In this document: positions 27,765-37,793 of the stretch, piece after piece
How the letters are laid out: the number at the start of each line of letters is the position of its first letter
How positions within the stretch are numbered: position 1 is the first letter of the stretch
Notes under the pieces: model-generated
The model's input: only the letters and a program-made list of their open reading frames with translations
Databases searched by the model: none
What the model was told of the DNA's origin: nothing
Assembly (NCBI GenBank): GCA_003288255.1
Contig: CP026600.1
Span: forward strand, 372,001 to 436,000
Source: Clostridiaceae bacterium 14S0207
GTDB taxonomy: Bacteria; Bacillota; Clostridia; Clostridiales; Clostridiaceae
Reading direction: 5' to 3'
DNA length: 64,000 nucleotides
Position numbers and translations under genes: made by a program

Positions 27765-27767
27765 ATT

Positions 27768-29171
27768 ATGAAAGATATATCTCAAAACATAAAGAAGGTT
27801 TTAGCAATATTCCTTTTATTATTTATAATACTAATATCATATTTAATGTATGTGTATGCTATGCAAGGTGAAAAAATAGCTAGCAGTCCATATAATAACA
27901 GATTATGGTATGAGAGATTAACTACCGAAAGAGGAAGTATTTTAGATAGAAATAAAAAGGTATTAGTTGAGAGTAAGGGTGTAAAAAATAATAATCAAAG
28001 ATTAAATTATGTTGGTGGATCGGCCTTTGCACATGCATTAGGATATATGGATAAGGCATATGGATTAACAGGACTTCAAAAAATTTATGATAAAGAGTTA
28101 ATGGGAAAAATTGATGGAGTTTTTAATCCTATGAATTCAAATGGTAATAAAAGAGGATATGATATTGAAACTACATTAGATTACTCATTACAAAAGAAAG
28201 CTTATGAATTATTAGGTGATAGAAAAGGGGCAGTAGTTGCAATAGATCCAGCTACAGGACAAATATTAGCATTAGTATCTACACCATCTTATGATCCGAA
28301 TAATTTAAAAGAACAATGGAAGGGAATAAATACAGATAAAAATAGTCCACTTTTAAATAGAGGTACATCAGGATTATATCCACCAGGATCTACTATGAAA
28401 ATTGTTACGGCATCTAGTGCTTTAGAAAATATGCCAAGCATAAGAAATAGAAACTTTTATGATTCAGGAGTATTAAGATTTAATTCAAAGGATTCTATAA
28501 GAAACTATGGTGGAGAAGCATTGGGAAATACAGATTTTAAAAATGCATTTGTTCATTCTAGCAATGTAATTTTTGGACAGTTAGGATTAGATTTAGGGAA
28601 CTCTAAGTTGAAGGAAACAGCCGAAAAATTTTTCTTCAATAAAAATATATCAGCTGAAGGGCTAGTAATAGAAAATAGTAGATTTCCAGAACTGAAAAGC
28701 TATGAAAAAGGAAATATAGCTCAAAGTGCTTTAGGGCAAGGATCAGTCTTAGCTACACCAGTACAGATGGCATTAGTTGCAAGTACCATAGCTAATGATG
28801 GAAGTCTTATGAAACCTATTATGGTGACTAACATATATAATAACAAACAAAAAGTTATAAAAAATTATAAAAGTGAACAATTATCTCTACCATTAAGTAA
28901 AGAAAATGCACAATTTTTAAAAGATGCTATGAAAGAGGTTGTAAATAGAGGAACTGGTAGAAGGGCTGCTATAGATGGAATACAAGTTTGTGGAAAAACA
29001 GGTACTGCACAACATGTAGAAAATTCAAAAGATCACTCTTGGTTTGCTGGTTTTGCACCATATAATCAACCTAAGATTGCATTTGCTGTTTTAGTAGAAG
29101 AAGGTGGCACAGGTGGAGGAGCTGCAGCTAGTATAGCAAGTAAGTTGGTTTCAAGTTACCTTCAAAGATAA
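27768..29171 (+). CDS. pbpA: Class B penicillin-binding protein (transpeptidase)
   Basis: The 467-residue product has a short cytoplasmic tail, one membrane anchor (about 10-31), a small dimerisation/pedestal region and a transpeptidase domain. The active-site motifs are intact: SxxK as S208-TM-K211 in PPGSTMK, SxN as S264-S-N266, and KTG in CGKTGTAQH. It is shorter than PBP2 or SpoVD proteins and resembles actinobacterial PbpA, which sits in the same FHA-SEDS-PBP order. It crosslinks the glycan made by the upstream SEDS protein. The start is 3 bases after that gene. Confidence 0.92.
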   Translation: MKDISQNIKKVLAIFLLLFIILISYLMYVYAMQGEKIASSPYNNRLWYERLTTERGSILDRNKKVLVESKGVKNNNQRLNYVGGSAFAHALGYMDKAYGLTGLQKIYDKELMGKIDGVFNPMNSNGNKRGYDIETTLDYSLQKKAYELLGDRKGAVVAIDPATGQILALVSTPSYDPNNLKEQWKGINTDKNSPLLNRGTSGLYPPGSTMKIVTASSALENMPSIRNRNFYDSGVLRFNSKDSIRNYGGEALGNTDFKNAFVHSSNVIFGQLGLDLGNSKLKETAEKFFFNKNISAEGLVIENSRFPELKSYEKGNIAQSALGQGSVLATPVQMALVASTIANDGSLMKPIMVTNIYNNKQKVIKNYKSEQLSLPLSKENAQFLKDAMKEVVNRGTGRRAAIDGIQVCGKTGTAQHVENSKDHSWFAGFAPYNQPKIAFAVLVEEGGTGGGAAASIASKLVSSYLQR

Positions 29172-29213
29172 ATTAGAATAAGTAAAAAAGCTAATTAAAT
29201 AAAAAAATAAATT

Positions 29214-29284
29214 AAAATCAAACAATATTTTAAGTTTTTCTAAGAATATAGAAGAAAAAATATATTGTTTGATTTTCTTTTTTT
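29214..29284 (+). terminator. Long terminator hairpin after the FHA-SEDS-PBP operon
   Basis: A perfect 15-base outer stem (29214-29228 with 29262-29276) and an inner TTTTTCTA / TAGAAGAAAAA arm, followed by CTTTTTTTT. Confidence 0.85.
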
Positions 29285-29298
29285 ACATATTGTAAATG

Positions 29299-29326
29299 TT
29301 AAGATAGTGTAAGTTAATGTTATAAT
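29299..29326 (+). promoter_or_regulatory. Promoter of the membrane hydrolase / uvrC transcript
   Basis: TTAAGA (29299-29304), 16-base spacer, TATAAT (29321-29326) with a TGT extension at 29318-29320. Confidence 0.5.
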
Positions 29327-29405
29327 AGAGAAAAAAGAAACGCTAAGATTAGTATAAAAATAATATAATAAATATAGAAAAATCAATTTTTATCAGGAGA
29401 AAATT

Positions 29406-30035
29406 ATGCAGGGAAAAACTCATGCAGCTATTGGCGCAGCGACTTATGTATTTTTTTGTAATAAATTACCCGGGAAATTTAATATATTAGGGATGATTAT
29501 AACAATATGTAGTGCTTTACTTGCAGATATTGACCATCCAAAGAGTATAGTGAATAAATATATATTACCTATAAAAAATGAAAAAACAAAACGAGTTTTT
29601 TATGCTACAGTTGGCATAATTATTTTAGGGTTCGACAATATATATGTAAGAGATAGTGGGTTAAAGGCTATAGCAGCAGTATTCATAGCTATTAGTTTAA
29701 ATTCACATAGAAATGGATTTTCACATAGTTTTTTAGGATTTGTTTGTTTTAGTATTATTGGCAGTTTATTGGAGGTTAAAAGTAAAATACCATACTTTAC
29801 TTTTTATATAGTTATAGGTTATGCGGGACATTTAATAGGAGATATGTTTACAAAACAGGGTATTCCATTGTTTTATCCAGTAAATAATAAAAAGGTTAAA
29901 TTTCCTATGACCTATGTAGTTGGATCAAAAAAAGGAAATGCTATAGAGAGTGTTATAACTATGATGATAGTATTATATATAGGATATAATTTAATGCCTT
30001 GGAGTATCCTTCCTTTCGATGCAATTCTAAAATAA
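29406..30035 (+). CDS. YdjM/DUF457-type membrane-bound metal-dependent hydrolase
   Basis: The 209-residue product has about five hydrophobic segments and the metal-ligand pattern of the LexA-induced YdjM family: GKTHAAIGAA near the N-terminus, ADIDHPKS, NSHRNGFSHSFLG and GYAGHLIGDMFTKQGIPLFYP. The ordered His and Asp residues suggest a membrane-embedded metal site, but the substrate is unknown. In E. coli the relative is induced by DNA damage; here it lies 36 bases upstream of uvrC, though no LexA box was recognised. CAGGAGA is 5 bases before ATG. Confidence 0.88.
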   Translation: MQGKTHAAIGAATYVFFCNKLPGKFNILGMIITICSALLADIDHPKSIVNKYILPIKNEKTKRVFYATVGIIILGFDNIYVRDSGLKAIAAVFIAISLNSHRNGFSHSFLGFVCFSIIGSLLEVKSKIPYFTFYIVIGYAGHLIGDMFTKQGIPLFYPVNNKKVKFPMTYVVGSKKGNAIESVITMMIVLYIGYNLMPWSILPFDAILK

Positions 30036-30071
30036 ATTACGTATAAAAGGGAAAGGAGAGCGAATTAGGAT

Positions 30072-31937
30072 ATGTTTGATTTTGAATATCATTTAAAAAA
30101 TTTACCAGATAAAGCCGGAGTTTATTTAATGAAGAATTCCTTGGGAGAGGTTATATATGTAGGAAAAGCTAAAATACTAAAAAATAGAGTAAGACAGTAT
30201 TTTCAAAATTCTAAGAATCATTCGGAAAAAGTTAAAAATATGGTTAAGAATATAGCAGAATTTGAATATATAGTTACTGATTCGGAAATGGAAGCTTTAA
30301 TTTTAGAGTGTAATCTTATAAAAAAATATAATCCTAAATATAATATTTTATTAAAAGATGATAAATATTATCCATTTATTAAAATAACTGTAAAAGAGGA
30401 TTTTCCCAGAGTATTTATAAGTCGTAATTATGTAAATGATGGTGGTAAATACTTTGGTCCATATCCAGATAGAAAAGCTGTATATGAAGTTATGGAATTA
30501 ATTAAAAAAGTATTTACTTTAAGAACTTGTAAACTATCTATAAAAGAGGAAGAAAAAAGTAATAGACCCTGTCTTAATTATCATATTGGAAAATGTAAAG
30601 CACCTTGTGCTGGGTTTATAAGTAGAAAGGAATATGCAAATATAATTAATCAAATTATAGATATATTAAATGGTAGGGATAAGTCATTAGTTCATTCTCT
30701 TGAAAGACAAATGGAAGAAGAAGCAGAAAAGCTTAATTTTGAAAAGGCCGCAGCATTAAGAGATAAAATATTATCTATTAATAGAATCATAGAAAAACAA
30801 AAAATTGTAAGCAATAATTTTAACAATGAAGATTTTATTAGTTTATATCAAGATGAAAAAGATAGTTGTGTCCAAATTTTCTTTTTAAGAGAAGGAAAGA
30901 TAATGGGAAGAGAAAGCTTCACATTTGAAAACACAGCAGATATAAATAAAAGCCAGATTATTTTAGATTTTATAAAAAGATTTTATGGAGGAACTGCTTT
31001 TATTCCTAAAACCATTTATATATCTGATATAGAAGAAAAGGAACTAATGGAAGAGTGGCTATCTTTAAAAGCTGAAACTAAAATTACCTTAAAGGTTCCT
31101 CAAATGGGAGAAAAAAGAAAAATTTTAGAGTTAGTAGAAAATAATGCAAAAATGACTTTAGAAGCTTTTAAATATAAAATAATGCAAGAAAAAGAATTAG
31201 AAAGAATTGCTATGGAGGAATTTAGTGAGCTTTTGGGGCTTTCAAATAAAATAGAAAGAATAGAGGCTTATGATATATCTAATTTAATGGGAATGGATTC
31301 TGTTGGAAGTATGGTGGTGTTTGAAAAAGGAAAACCTAAAAATAGTGATTATAGAAGGTTTAAAATAAACACAATACAAGGACCAAATGATTATGATAGT
31401 ATGAGAGAAATCTTGTACAGAAGGTTTTCTCATGGAATAGAAGAAATTAAAAAAATTAAATTACAAAAAATTAGTTTAGAACAAAGTAAGTTTTGTTTAT
31501 TTCCAGATTTGATTCTAATGGATGGGGGAAAAGGTCAGGTTAATGTAGCATTGGAGGTATTAGATGAATTAAACATCAATATACCGGTATGTGGTATGGT
31601 TAAAGATGATAATCATAGAACAAGAGGAGTGATTTATAATAATGAGGAATTATTTATAAAAAGCAATTCCCAATTAATGCATTTAATAACAAGAATACAA
31701 GATGAAGTTCATAGATTTGCAATTACCTATCATAGGAGTCTAAGAGATAGACGGAGTTTGCATTCTATTTTAGAAGATATACCTAATATAGGGCAAAAAA
31801 GAAGAATAGCACTTTTAAAAAAATTTGGAAGTGTCAATAATATAAAAGAGGCTACTTTTAATGAGTTAATGGAAGTTAACGGAATGAATAAAAAGTCTTG
31901 CGAAAGTATTATAGAATATTTTAAAGGAAAAAAGTAA
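30072..31937 (+). CDS. uvrC: Excinuclease ABC subunit C
   Basis: UvrC makes both incisions around the lesion. The 621-residue product has the N-terminal GIY-YIG nuclease (PDKAGVYLMKNSLGEVIYVGKAK region, 13-35), a cysteine cluster (about 155-180: TC, RPCL, GKCKAPCAG), the UVR motif (FEKAAALRDKI) for UvrB binding, the RNase H-like 5' nuclease (EAYDISNLMG, LILMDGGKGQVN) and a C-terminal double helix-hairpin-helix (IPNIGQKRRIALLKKFGSV, then NGMNKKSCESI). AAAGGAGAG lies about 14 bases before ATG, rather far. Confidence 0.97.
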   Translation: MFDFEYHLKNLPDKAGVYLMKNSLGEVIYVGKAKILKNRVRQYFQNSKNHSEKVKNMVKNIAEFEYIVTDSEMEALILECNLIKKYNPKYNILLKDDKYYPFIKITVKEDFPRVFISRNYVNDGGKYFGPYPDRKAVYEVMELIKKVFTLRTCKLSIKEEEKSNRPCLNYHIGKCKAPCAGFISRKEYANIINQIIDILNGRDKSLVHSLERQMEEEAEKLNFEKAAALRDKILSINRIIEKQKIVSNNFNNEDFISLYQDEKDSCVQIFFLREGKIMGRESFTFENTADINKSQIILDFIKRFYGGTAFIPKTIYISDIEEKELMEEWLSLKAETKITLKVPQMGEKRKILELVENNAKMTLEAFKYKIMQEKELERIAMEEFSELLGLSNKIERIEAYDISNLMGMDSVGSMVVFEKGKPKNSDYRRFKINTIQGPNDYDSMREILYRRFSHGIEEIKKIKLQKISLEQSKFCLFPDLILMDGGKGQVNVALEVLDELNINIPVCGMVKDDNHRTRGVIYNNEELFIKSNSQLMHLITRIQDEVHRFAITYHRSLRDRRSLHSILEDIPNIGQKRRIALLKKFGSVNNIKEATFNELMEVNGMNKKSCESIIEYFKGKK

Positions 31938-31965
31938 TTATTTAATTACAATTTTAGCTTATAAA

Positions 31966-31993
31966 TTGCATTGAAAAAATAAAATGTTATAAT
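31966..31993 (+). promoter_or_regulatory. Promoter of the PHP phosphatase gene
   Basis: TTGCAT (31966-31971), 16-base spacer, TATAAT (31988-31993) with a TGT extension. Confidence 0.5.
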
Positions 31994-32116
31994 AATATAG
32001 AGATTTTATGTTATATGTCAAATTAAATTAATATAATTGTTTAATCGCTTTTTTATTAATGTTAAATAACTAAAATACTGAGGATGAAATATATATATAG
32101 TTTTGGAGGAAAGCAC

Positions 32117-32854
32117 ATGAAAAAGTTTGTAGTTGATACACATACACATACTATTGTTAGTGGTCATGCATACAGTACTTTAATGGAAAATATTAAGGAA
32201 GCTTCTAGAAAAGGTCTAAGGGTATTAGGAGCTACAGATCATGGACCTCAAATGTCAGGAGCACCAAAGGCTAGTTATTTTAGTAATATGAGATTAGTTC
32301 CTAGAATAGTAGAGGGAGTTACTATCTTAAAAGGTTGCGAAGCCAATATAGTTGATCATAATGGAAATTTAGATTTACCACAATGGGCATTAGAAAGAAT
32401 GGATTTAATAATCGCTAGTTTTCATGAAAGTTGTATAAAACCAGGAACAAGAGATGAAAATACCAATACTTTAATAAAAGTAATGGAAAATCCTTATGTT
32501 GATATTATTGGTCATCCGGGTAATCCTGCTTTTCCAATAAATGAAGAATTATTTGTTAAAAAGGCTAAAGAAAATAACGTATTAATAGAACTAAATAATA
32601 GTTCTTTAGGAGTTTCAAGAGAGGGTAGTGCACCTAATTGTATAAAAATTGCTTTGCTTTGTAAAATATACGGAGTAAAGGTTGTTTGTGGAACTGATTC
32701 ACACATATGTTGTACAATAGGAGAATTTGATAAAGTAAGACCTATTTTAGAAGCAATTGATATGCCAGAAGAACTTATAATTAACACTGATGAATGTAAG
32801 ATTATAAAATATTTAAAAGAGAAGAAAAAATTAAAAGATGTAACTATTGATTAA
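32117..32854 (+). CDS. PHP-domain phosphatase, YcdX-type
   Basis: The 245-residue product has the polymerase-and-histidinol-phosphatase fold with the ordered metal ligands DTHTHT (residues 6-11), the early SGHAYSTL segment typical of YcdX proteins, ATDHGP, a HPGNPAFP segment and GTDSH near the C-terminus. Members are tri-metal phosphatases, but the physiological substrate is not certain. The frame extends to 32084, but TGGAGGA (32105-32110) 6 bases before ATG 32117 decides the start. It is followed 71 bases later by murB and may share its transcript, as no terminator lies between. Confidence 0.9.
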   Translation: MKKFVVDTHTHTIVSGHAYSTLMENIKEASRKGLRVLGATDHGPQMSGAPKASYFSNMRLVPRIVEGVTILKGCEANIVDHNGNLDLPQWALERMDLIIASFHESCIKPGTRDENTNTLIKVMENPYVDIIGHPGNPAFPINEELFVKKAKENNVLIELNNSSLGVSREGSAPNCIKIALLCKIYGVKVVCGTDSHICCTIGEFDKVRPILEAIDMPEELIINTDECKIIKYLKEKKKLKDVTID

Positions 32855-32925
32855 TAATCATAATGCACTTATACTTATAAAAGTAAGATTTAATATAAAA
32901 TAATATTAATTTTAAGGAGTAAAAG

Positions 32926-33849
32926 ATGTATCAAAGAAATGAATTCTTAAATGAACTTCATAAAGTATTAAGCCAAGAAAACATTAAATTTGAAGTACCT
33001 ATGAAAGAACATACAACTTTTAGATTAGGTGGTAATGCAGAGATTTTTATAACTCCTGAAAGTTATGAAGAGGTAAGAGATACATTAAAACTTTGTAAGA
33101 AATATGATGTGGCATATTATATATTAGGTAAAGGATCAAATATAATAGTTAGAGATGGTGGAGTACAGGGAGTAATCATTAAATTAAGCAAACTAAAAGA
33201 TGTAAACTTAAATAAAACAACTTTAGTGGTTCAAGGTGGTGCATCTTTAATAGATGTTGCCTTATTAGCATCTAGAAATGGATTATCAGGATTAGAATTC
33301 GCATCAGGTATTCCAGGCAGCATTGGTGGTGGAGTTGCCATGAATGCAGGTGCTTATGGTGGAGAAATTAGTAATGTACTTAAATGTGCAAAAATTATAG
33401 ATGATAATTTAGAAATAAAGGAATTATCTTTAGAAGAGATGCAATTCTCCTATAGAAATAGTATAATTTTAAAAAAAGGTTATATAGTTTTAGAAGCTAC
33501 CTTTGAACTAACAGAGGGAGATAAAGAAGAAATTAAACAAACAGTTCATGATTTAACTAAAAGAAGAATAGAAAAACAACCTTTAGATAAAGCCTCAGCA
33601 GGAAGTACATTTAAAAGGCCAGAAGGTTATTTTGCTGGAAAGTTAATTCAAGATTCTGGGCTTAAAGGATATAAGATTGGAGAAGCTCAGGTATCAGAAA
33701 AACATTCAGGTTTTATTGTAAATAATGGTAATGCTACGGCTGATGAAGTATTAAATTTAATTAAACATGTACAAGATACAGTATATAAAATGTATAATGT
33801 TAAATTAGAAACAGAAGTAAGAATTATAGGTAAAGAATTAAAAAAATAA
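32926..33849 (+). CDS. murB: UDP-N-acetylenolpyruvoylglucosamine reductase
   Basis: MurB makes UDP-N-acetylmuramic acid with NADPH and FAD. The 307-residue product has the FAD-binding segments ILGKGSNIIVRDGGVQG and GLEFASGIPGSIGGGVAMNA, followed by GAYGGEI and YRNSII. The C-terminal domain has the SAGSTFKRPEG loop with the proton-donor Ser and KIGEAQVSEKHSGFIVN; a glutamate near ETEVRIIG completes the site. The type II layout lacks the extra loop of E. coli MurB. In Firmicutes murB commonly precedes the rapZ-yvcK-whiA cluster, as here. A terminator follows. Confidence 0.96.
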   Translation: MYQRNEFLNELHKVLSQENIKFEVPMKEHTTFRLGGNAEIFITPESYEEVRDTLKLCKKYDVAYYILGKGSNIIVRDGGVQGVIIKLSKLKDVNLNKTTLVVQGGASLIDVALLASRNGLSGLEFASGIPGSIGGGVAMNAGAYGGEISNVLKCAKIIDDNLEIKELSLEEMQFSYRNSIILKKGYIVLEATFELTEGDKEEIKQTVHDLTKRRIEKQPLDKASAGSTFKRPEGYFAGKLIQDSGLKGYKIGEAQVSEKHSGFIVNNGNATADEVLNLIKHVQDTVYKMYNVKLETEVRIIGKELKK

Positions 33850-33861
33850 TTAAGTAAAATC

Positions 33862-33892
33862 AGGCACTCTACTATAAGTAAGAGTGCTTTTA
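33862..33892 (+). terminator. Terminator after murB
   Basis: GCACTCT (33864-33870) pairs with AGAGTGC (33881-33887), with a 10-base loop and a TTTTAT tail. Confidence 0.8.
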
Positions 33893-33930
33893 TATTAAGC
33901 AATGAAAAACTTTTTAAACTTAAATTCCTA

Positions 33931-33939
33931 TGATATAAT
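33931..33939 (+). promoter_or_regulatory. Extended -10 promoter of rapZ-yvcK-whiA
   Basis: TGATATAAT, a perfect -10 with the TGN extension, 86 bases upstream of rapZ; TTTAAA at 33913 is a poor -35 candidate. Confidence 0.4.
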
Positions 33940-34025
33940 TATAAATAATATAATAATTAAATGGTTTAGAATGATTTATTAAAGAAATTCAATTATTTAA
34001 TTTAAATTTGTTAGGAGGGGTAAAT

Positions 34026-34910
34026 ATGAAAATTGTAATTGTTAGTGGGTTATCTGGAGCAGGTAAAACTCAAGCTATGAGGGCTTTGGAAGATTTGGGA
34101 TATTTTTGTGTGGATAATTTACCTCCTACGTTAATACCAAAATTTGCTGAGGCATGTGGTAAGGGATCTGCGAAAGTTCAAAAAATAGCATTAGCTATAG
34201 ATATCAGAGGAGGAGAATTCTTTGATGATATTTATGAAAGTTTTAATTACTTAAGTAAAGAAAATTATAACTATGAAGTGTTATTTTTAGAGGCTAATGA
34301 TGATGTCTTAGTTAAAAGATACAAAGAATCTAGAAGAAAGCATCCCTTGGCACCTGATGGTAGAATATTAAAAGGTATTACTAGCGAAAGACAAAGGTTA
34401 AGTAAGGTTAGAGATAAAGCAAATAACATAATAAATACTACAAAATTATCATCAAGAGGGCTAAGACAGAAAATTACAGATATATTTGGCGAAGAAGGAC
34501 AATTAGAAACAGAAGTTATGGTAACTGTTTTATCCTTTGGGTTTAAATATGGAATTCCAGTAGATTCGGATTTAGTATTTGATGTTAGATTTTTACCAAA
34601 TCCTTTTTATATAAAAGACCTAAAACCTTATTCAGGAAATGATGTTCCTGTTAGGGATTATGTATTATCTTTTGAAGATACTAATAAGTTTATAACTAAG
34701 TTAGTTGATATGTTAGAATTTCTAATACCTAATTATAAAAAAGAGGGTAAAAGACAACTTATTATATCAATAGGGTGTACTGGAGGAAGGCATAGATCAG
34801 TAGCCATAGCTAATAAGGTTTATGCGATATTAGATGAAAAAGGATTTAATACAAATATAGATCATAGAGATATAAATGAAGATGTAAATAAGGGAGTTTT
34901 AAAGTTATGA
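34026..34910 (+). CDS. rapZ: RNase adapter protein RapZ / YvcJ nucleotide-binding protein
   Basis: The 294-residue P-loop protein opens with [18 protein letters not shown] (Walker A GLSGAGKT) and has the C-terminal signature [19 protein letters not shown] and [15 protein letters not shown]. In E. coli RapZ guides RNase E to a small RNA controlling amino-sugar synthesis; in B. subtilis YvcJ is a GTPase affecting competence. The Firmicute role is less clear. AGGAGGGG lies 5 bases before ATG 34026, ruling out the longer frame at 34008. The end overlaps yvcK by 4 bases. Confidence 0.94.
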   Translation: MKIVIVSGLSGAGKTQAMRALEDLGYFCVDNLPPTLIPKFAEACGKGSAKVQKIALAIDIRGGEFFDDIYESFNYLSKENYNYEVLFLEANDDVLVKRYKESRRKHPLAPDGRILKGITSERQRLSKVRDKANNIINTTKLSSRGLRQKITDIFGEEGQLETEVMVTVLSFGFKYGIPVDSDLVFDVRFLPNPFYIKDLKPYSGNDVPVRDYVLSFEDTNKFITKLVDMLEFLIPNYKKEGKRQLIISIGCTGGRHRSVAIANKVYAILDEKGFNTNIDHRDINEDVNKGVLKL

Positions 34911-36232
34911 ATTTAAAGTTCTGGTTAAATGAATCTAAGGGATTTAAACGATGGATTGTTTTAGGGATTTTAAGTATACTTATAATAGTTATAGGAATCT
35001 TGAATGCAATTATATCTGGGTTAGATAATCTTCATGAAATATATTTATGTACAGGGATTATATCATTTGGTATATTCTCTGTATTTATTTCTGTTAAGAA
35101 TGGGATTAAAGCTCTATTTAAATTTATAAATAAAGAATTTAATAATCCTAATTTGGATACAAAAGAAATTAAAGACATGATTTATGAAAAAAGAATTTTA
35201 GTAAAAGGACCTAAGGTTGTTGTAATAGGCGGAGGTACAGGATTATCTAATTTATTAAGAGGTATGAAAAAATTTACATCCAATATTACTGCCATAGTAA
35301 CTGTTGCTGATGATGGAGGTGGGTCAGGTGTTCTTAGAGATGACCTTGGGATGCTTCCTCCAGGGGATATACGAAATTGCATTTTAGCATTAGCACATAC
35401 TGAGCCAGTAATGGAAGAATTACTTCAATATAGATTTACAGATGGTAGATTGAAAGGGCAAAGTTTTGGAAACTTATTTTTAGCGGCTATGGATGGTATA
35501 TCTGATAATTTTATGGAAGCAGTGCAAAAAGTTAGTTCTGTTTTAGCAGTTACAGGACAGGTTTTACCCGTAACGTTAAAAAATGTACGTTTAAAAGCAA
35601 AGCTTAAAAATGGAAATATTGTAGAAGGAGAATCTAATATTCCAGAGGAAGCTATAAAACAAAATACATGTATTGAGAAAGTATTTATAGAACCTAAAAA
35701 TGCAAGAGCTTTAAGAGAAGCGGTACTTGCAATAAAGGAAGCTGATGCTATAATTTTAGGGCCAGGGAGTTTATATACAAGTATAATACCAAACCTACTT
35801 ATAAAAGAAATAAAAGATGAGGTACATAAGAGTACTGCTAGCAAGATATATATATCTAATATAATGACACAGAATGGAGAAACAGAAAATTATACTGTAA
35901 AAGATCACATAAAAGCTATATATAAACATGCTGGAAAGGGAATAATTGATTACACTATAGTAAATAATGGAAGTATAGAAAAAGAATTAGAAGAAAAATA
36001 TAAAAAACAAGAAGCTACATTAGTTAAGGTAGATAGAGAAGAAGTAGAAAAAATGAATATAAAGGTTATAGAAGATAATCTTATTAAAATAAAAGATGGA
36101 TATATAAGGCATGATACAACTAATATATGTAAAATAATCATGCAAACAATTATGGAAGATAAGTTTAATTATGATAAAGGAAAAATGTCACAGTATTTTT
36201 ATCTTTTAGGACGTTTAAGAAAAAAATCATAG
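34907..36232 (+). CDS. yvcK: Gluconeogenesis factor YvcK (CofD-like) with membrane-anchor extension
   Basis: The 441-residue protein has two parts. Residues 1-100 carry two hydrophobic segments (about 17-39 and 46-66), then a linker. From about 102 the CofD-like fold begins with [17 protein letters not shown] and continues with [30 protein letters not shown] and [17 protein letters not shown]. subtilis YvcK (about 317 residues) binds UDP-sugars and is needed for growth on gluconeogenic carbon and for placing PBP1; it lacks the membrane part. The start overlaps rapZ by ATGA. Confidence 0.93.
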   Translation: MNLKFWLNESKGFKRWIVLGILSILIIVIGILNAIISGLDNLHEIYLCTGIISFGIFSVFISVKNGIKALFKFINKEFNNPNLDTKEIKDMIYEKRILVKGPKVVVIGGGTGLSNLLRGMKKFTSNITAIVTVADDGGGSGVLRDDLGMLPPGDIRNCILALAHTEPVMEELLQYRFTDGRLKGQSFGNLFLAAMDGISDNFMEAVQKVSSVLAVTGQVLPVTLKNVRLKAKLKNGNIVEGESNIPEEAIKQNTCIEKVFIEPKNARALREAVLAIKEADAIILGPGSLYTSIIPNLLIKEIKDEVHKSTASKIYISNIMTQNGETENYTVKDHIKAIYKHAGKGIIDYTIVNNGSIEKELEEKYKKQEATLVKVDREEVEKMNIKVIEDNLIKIKDGYIRHDTTNICKIIMQTIMEDKFNYDKGKMSQYFYLLGRLRKKS

Positions 36233-36252
36233 TTTAGATTAGGAGTTTAGAT

Positions 36253-37203
36253 ATGTCGTTTTCATCAAAAGTTAAAAGTGAAGTTTGTAGAAATACTAAT
36301 ATGTCAAAAGAAGAAGCAAGGGCGTTATTATCAGCAATAATGAAAGTTAGTGGATCTATATCAATAGGTGCAAATAGAAAGCTTAGTTTTAAAGTAACTA
36401 CAGAGAATCCTGCAATAGCAAGACTTACATTTAAGGTTTTAAAACAATATTTTGATATTCATACTAGGCTTTTAGTAAGACGTAGTAATTCATTAAAAAA
36501 GAATAATGTATATATGGTAATGATTACAGAGGAAATGGGACTTACAAATTTCTTGGTAGATATAAAGGTTTTAGATAATAAGGAAGATATTTTATCTTTA
36601 AATTATTCTATACCAGAGGAATTAATAGATACAGACTTGACTAGAAAAGCATATATAAGAGGTGCATTTCTAGGAGGAGGAAGTATTAGTAATCCAGAAA
36701 AAACATATCATTTGGAATTTGTTACGCATAATGAAGATTATGCAAAAGAATTGAGTAAGGTTGTAAATTCTTATGGATTAAATTCCAAAGTTATTCAAAG
36801 AAAAAGTAGCTTTGTAATATATATAAAAGAGGGCGAGCAAATAGTAGATGTTCTTAATATAATTGGAGCTCACAGTAATCTTCTTTATTTAGAAAATGTT
36901 AGAATAATGAAGGAAATGAGAAATAATGTAAATAGATTGGTTAACTGTGAAACAGCTAATTTAAGTAAAACTGTAAATGCTGCTGTAAGACAAATTGAAA
37001 GCATAAAATTGATACAAAGTCAGTTAGGGCTTCAAAGATTACCAGAAAACTTAAGAGAGGTTGCGGAACTTAGACTTAAATATCCAGATGAATCATTAAA
37101 GGAATTAGGAATGATGTTAGATCCACCAGTAGGAAAGTCTGGAGTAAATCATAGATTAAGAAGAATTGAAAAAATAGCAAGCGAATTACATAAAGATATG
37201 TAA
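36253..37203 (+). CDS. whiA: WhiA sporulation/cell-division regulator
   Basis: WhiA combines a degenerate LAGLIDADG homing-endonuclease fold with a C-terminal helix-turn-helix and affects division and nucleoid segregation in Firmicutes and sporulation in Streptomyces. The 316-residue product begins MSFSSKVKSEV, has the LAGLIDADG-like AYIRGAFLGGGSISNPEKTY, and ends with the HTH segment (LRLKYPDESLKELGMML, then GKSGVNHRLRRIEKIA). It lies 20 bases after yvcK with TTAGGAG upstream, completing the conserved rapZ-yvcK-whiA operon. Confidence 0.96.
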   Translation: MSFSSKVKSEVCRNTNMSKEEARALLSAIMKVSGSISIGANRKLSFKVTTENPAIARLTFKVLKQYFDIHTRLLVRRSNSLKKNNVYMVMITEEMGLTNFLVDIKVLDNKEDILSLNYSIPEELIDTDLTRKAYIRGAFLGGGSISNPEKTYHLEFVTHNEDYAKELSKVVNSYGLNSKVIQRKSSFVIYIKEGEQIVDVLNIIGAHSNLLYLENVRIMKEMRNNVNRLVNCETANLSKTVNAAVRQIESIKLIQSQLGLQRLPENLREVAELRLKYPDESLKELGMMLDPPVGKSGVNHRLRRIEKIASELHKDM

Positions 37204-37206
37204 ATA

Positions 37207-37258
37207 AAAAGTTATGTTTTAATCCGTTTAATAGGGTTATAACATAACTTTTATTTTT
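37207..37258. terminator. Bidirectional terminator between whiA and the chromate transporter genes
   Basis: AAAAGTTATGTT (37207-37218) pairs with AACATAACTTTT (37241-37252); T-runs are present on both strands, serving the convergent whiA and chr genes. Confidence 0.8.
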
Positions 37259-37274
37259 TATAAGAACTTATTGA

Positions 37275-37793
37275 TTAATATAAAACAATTCCTATAATTG
37301 CAGATATTATAGTCAATAATATTGGATCTAATTTAAATTTATAGGAAGCTATAAATGCTATAGCAAAAATAAGAATACCTTTGTAATCTATAAAAGCATC
37401 TTTAGCAACTAAAATAGCGGCAGCCCCTATTAAGCCAATAGTAGCAGGTCTTAAAATTTTAAACGCATTTTCTACATGTTGATTATTCTTAAAATAAAAA
37501 AAGAATTTGCAAATAAGAAGCATAATAATAATGGAGGGAAGGCTCACACCTATGGTTGCAAAAATAGAACCTAAAATGCCACTTGTTTTATAACCTACAT
37601 AAGTTGCGGAATTAATTGCAATAGGACCTGGAGTTACCTGTGATACTGCAACTACATCGATAAATTCTTTAGAAGAAAGCCAATTATTTATGTTAACTAC
37701 TTCTTGTTGAATTAAGGGAAGCATTGCATATCCACCGCCAAAACTAAAAAGTCCTATTTTAAAAAAAGTAAGGAAAATTTTTAGTAAAATCAT
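37275..37793 (-). CDS. chrA: Chromate transporter, half-size CHR protein (second gene)
   Basis: The 172-residue membrane protein carries a single CHR domain with about five spans. The conserved FFKIGLFSFGGGYAMLPLIQQEVV opening (20-residue core about 10-33) and the VTPGPIAINSATYVGYK segment identify the family. Two half-size CHR proteins encoded as a pair are known to act together; the substrate may be chromate or another anion, and resistance is not proven. Its ATG overlaps the stop of the upstream partner by ATGA, with AAGGAGG about 9 bases before it. Confidence 0.9.
   Translation of the reverse strand: MILLKIFLTFFKIGLFSFGGGYAMLPLIQQEVVNINNWLSSKEFIDVVAVSQVTPGPIAINSATYVGYKTSGILGSIFATIGVSLPSIIIMLLICKFFFYFKNNQHVENAFKILRPATIGLIGAAAILVAKDAFIDYKGILIFAIAFIASYKFKLDPILLTIISAIIGIVLY

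Noticed and set aside
35425-35844. 139-codon minus-strand frame inside yvcK
   Set aside because: Shadow of the CofD-like core; no independent support.
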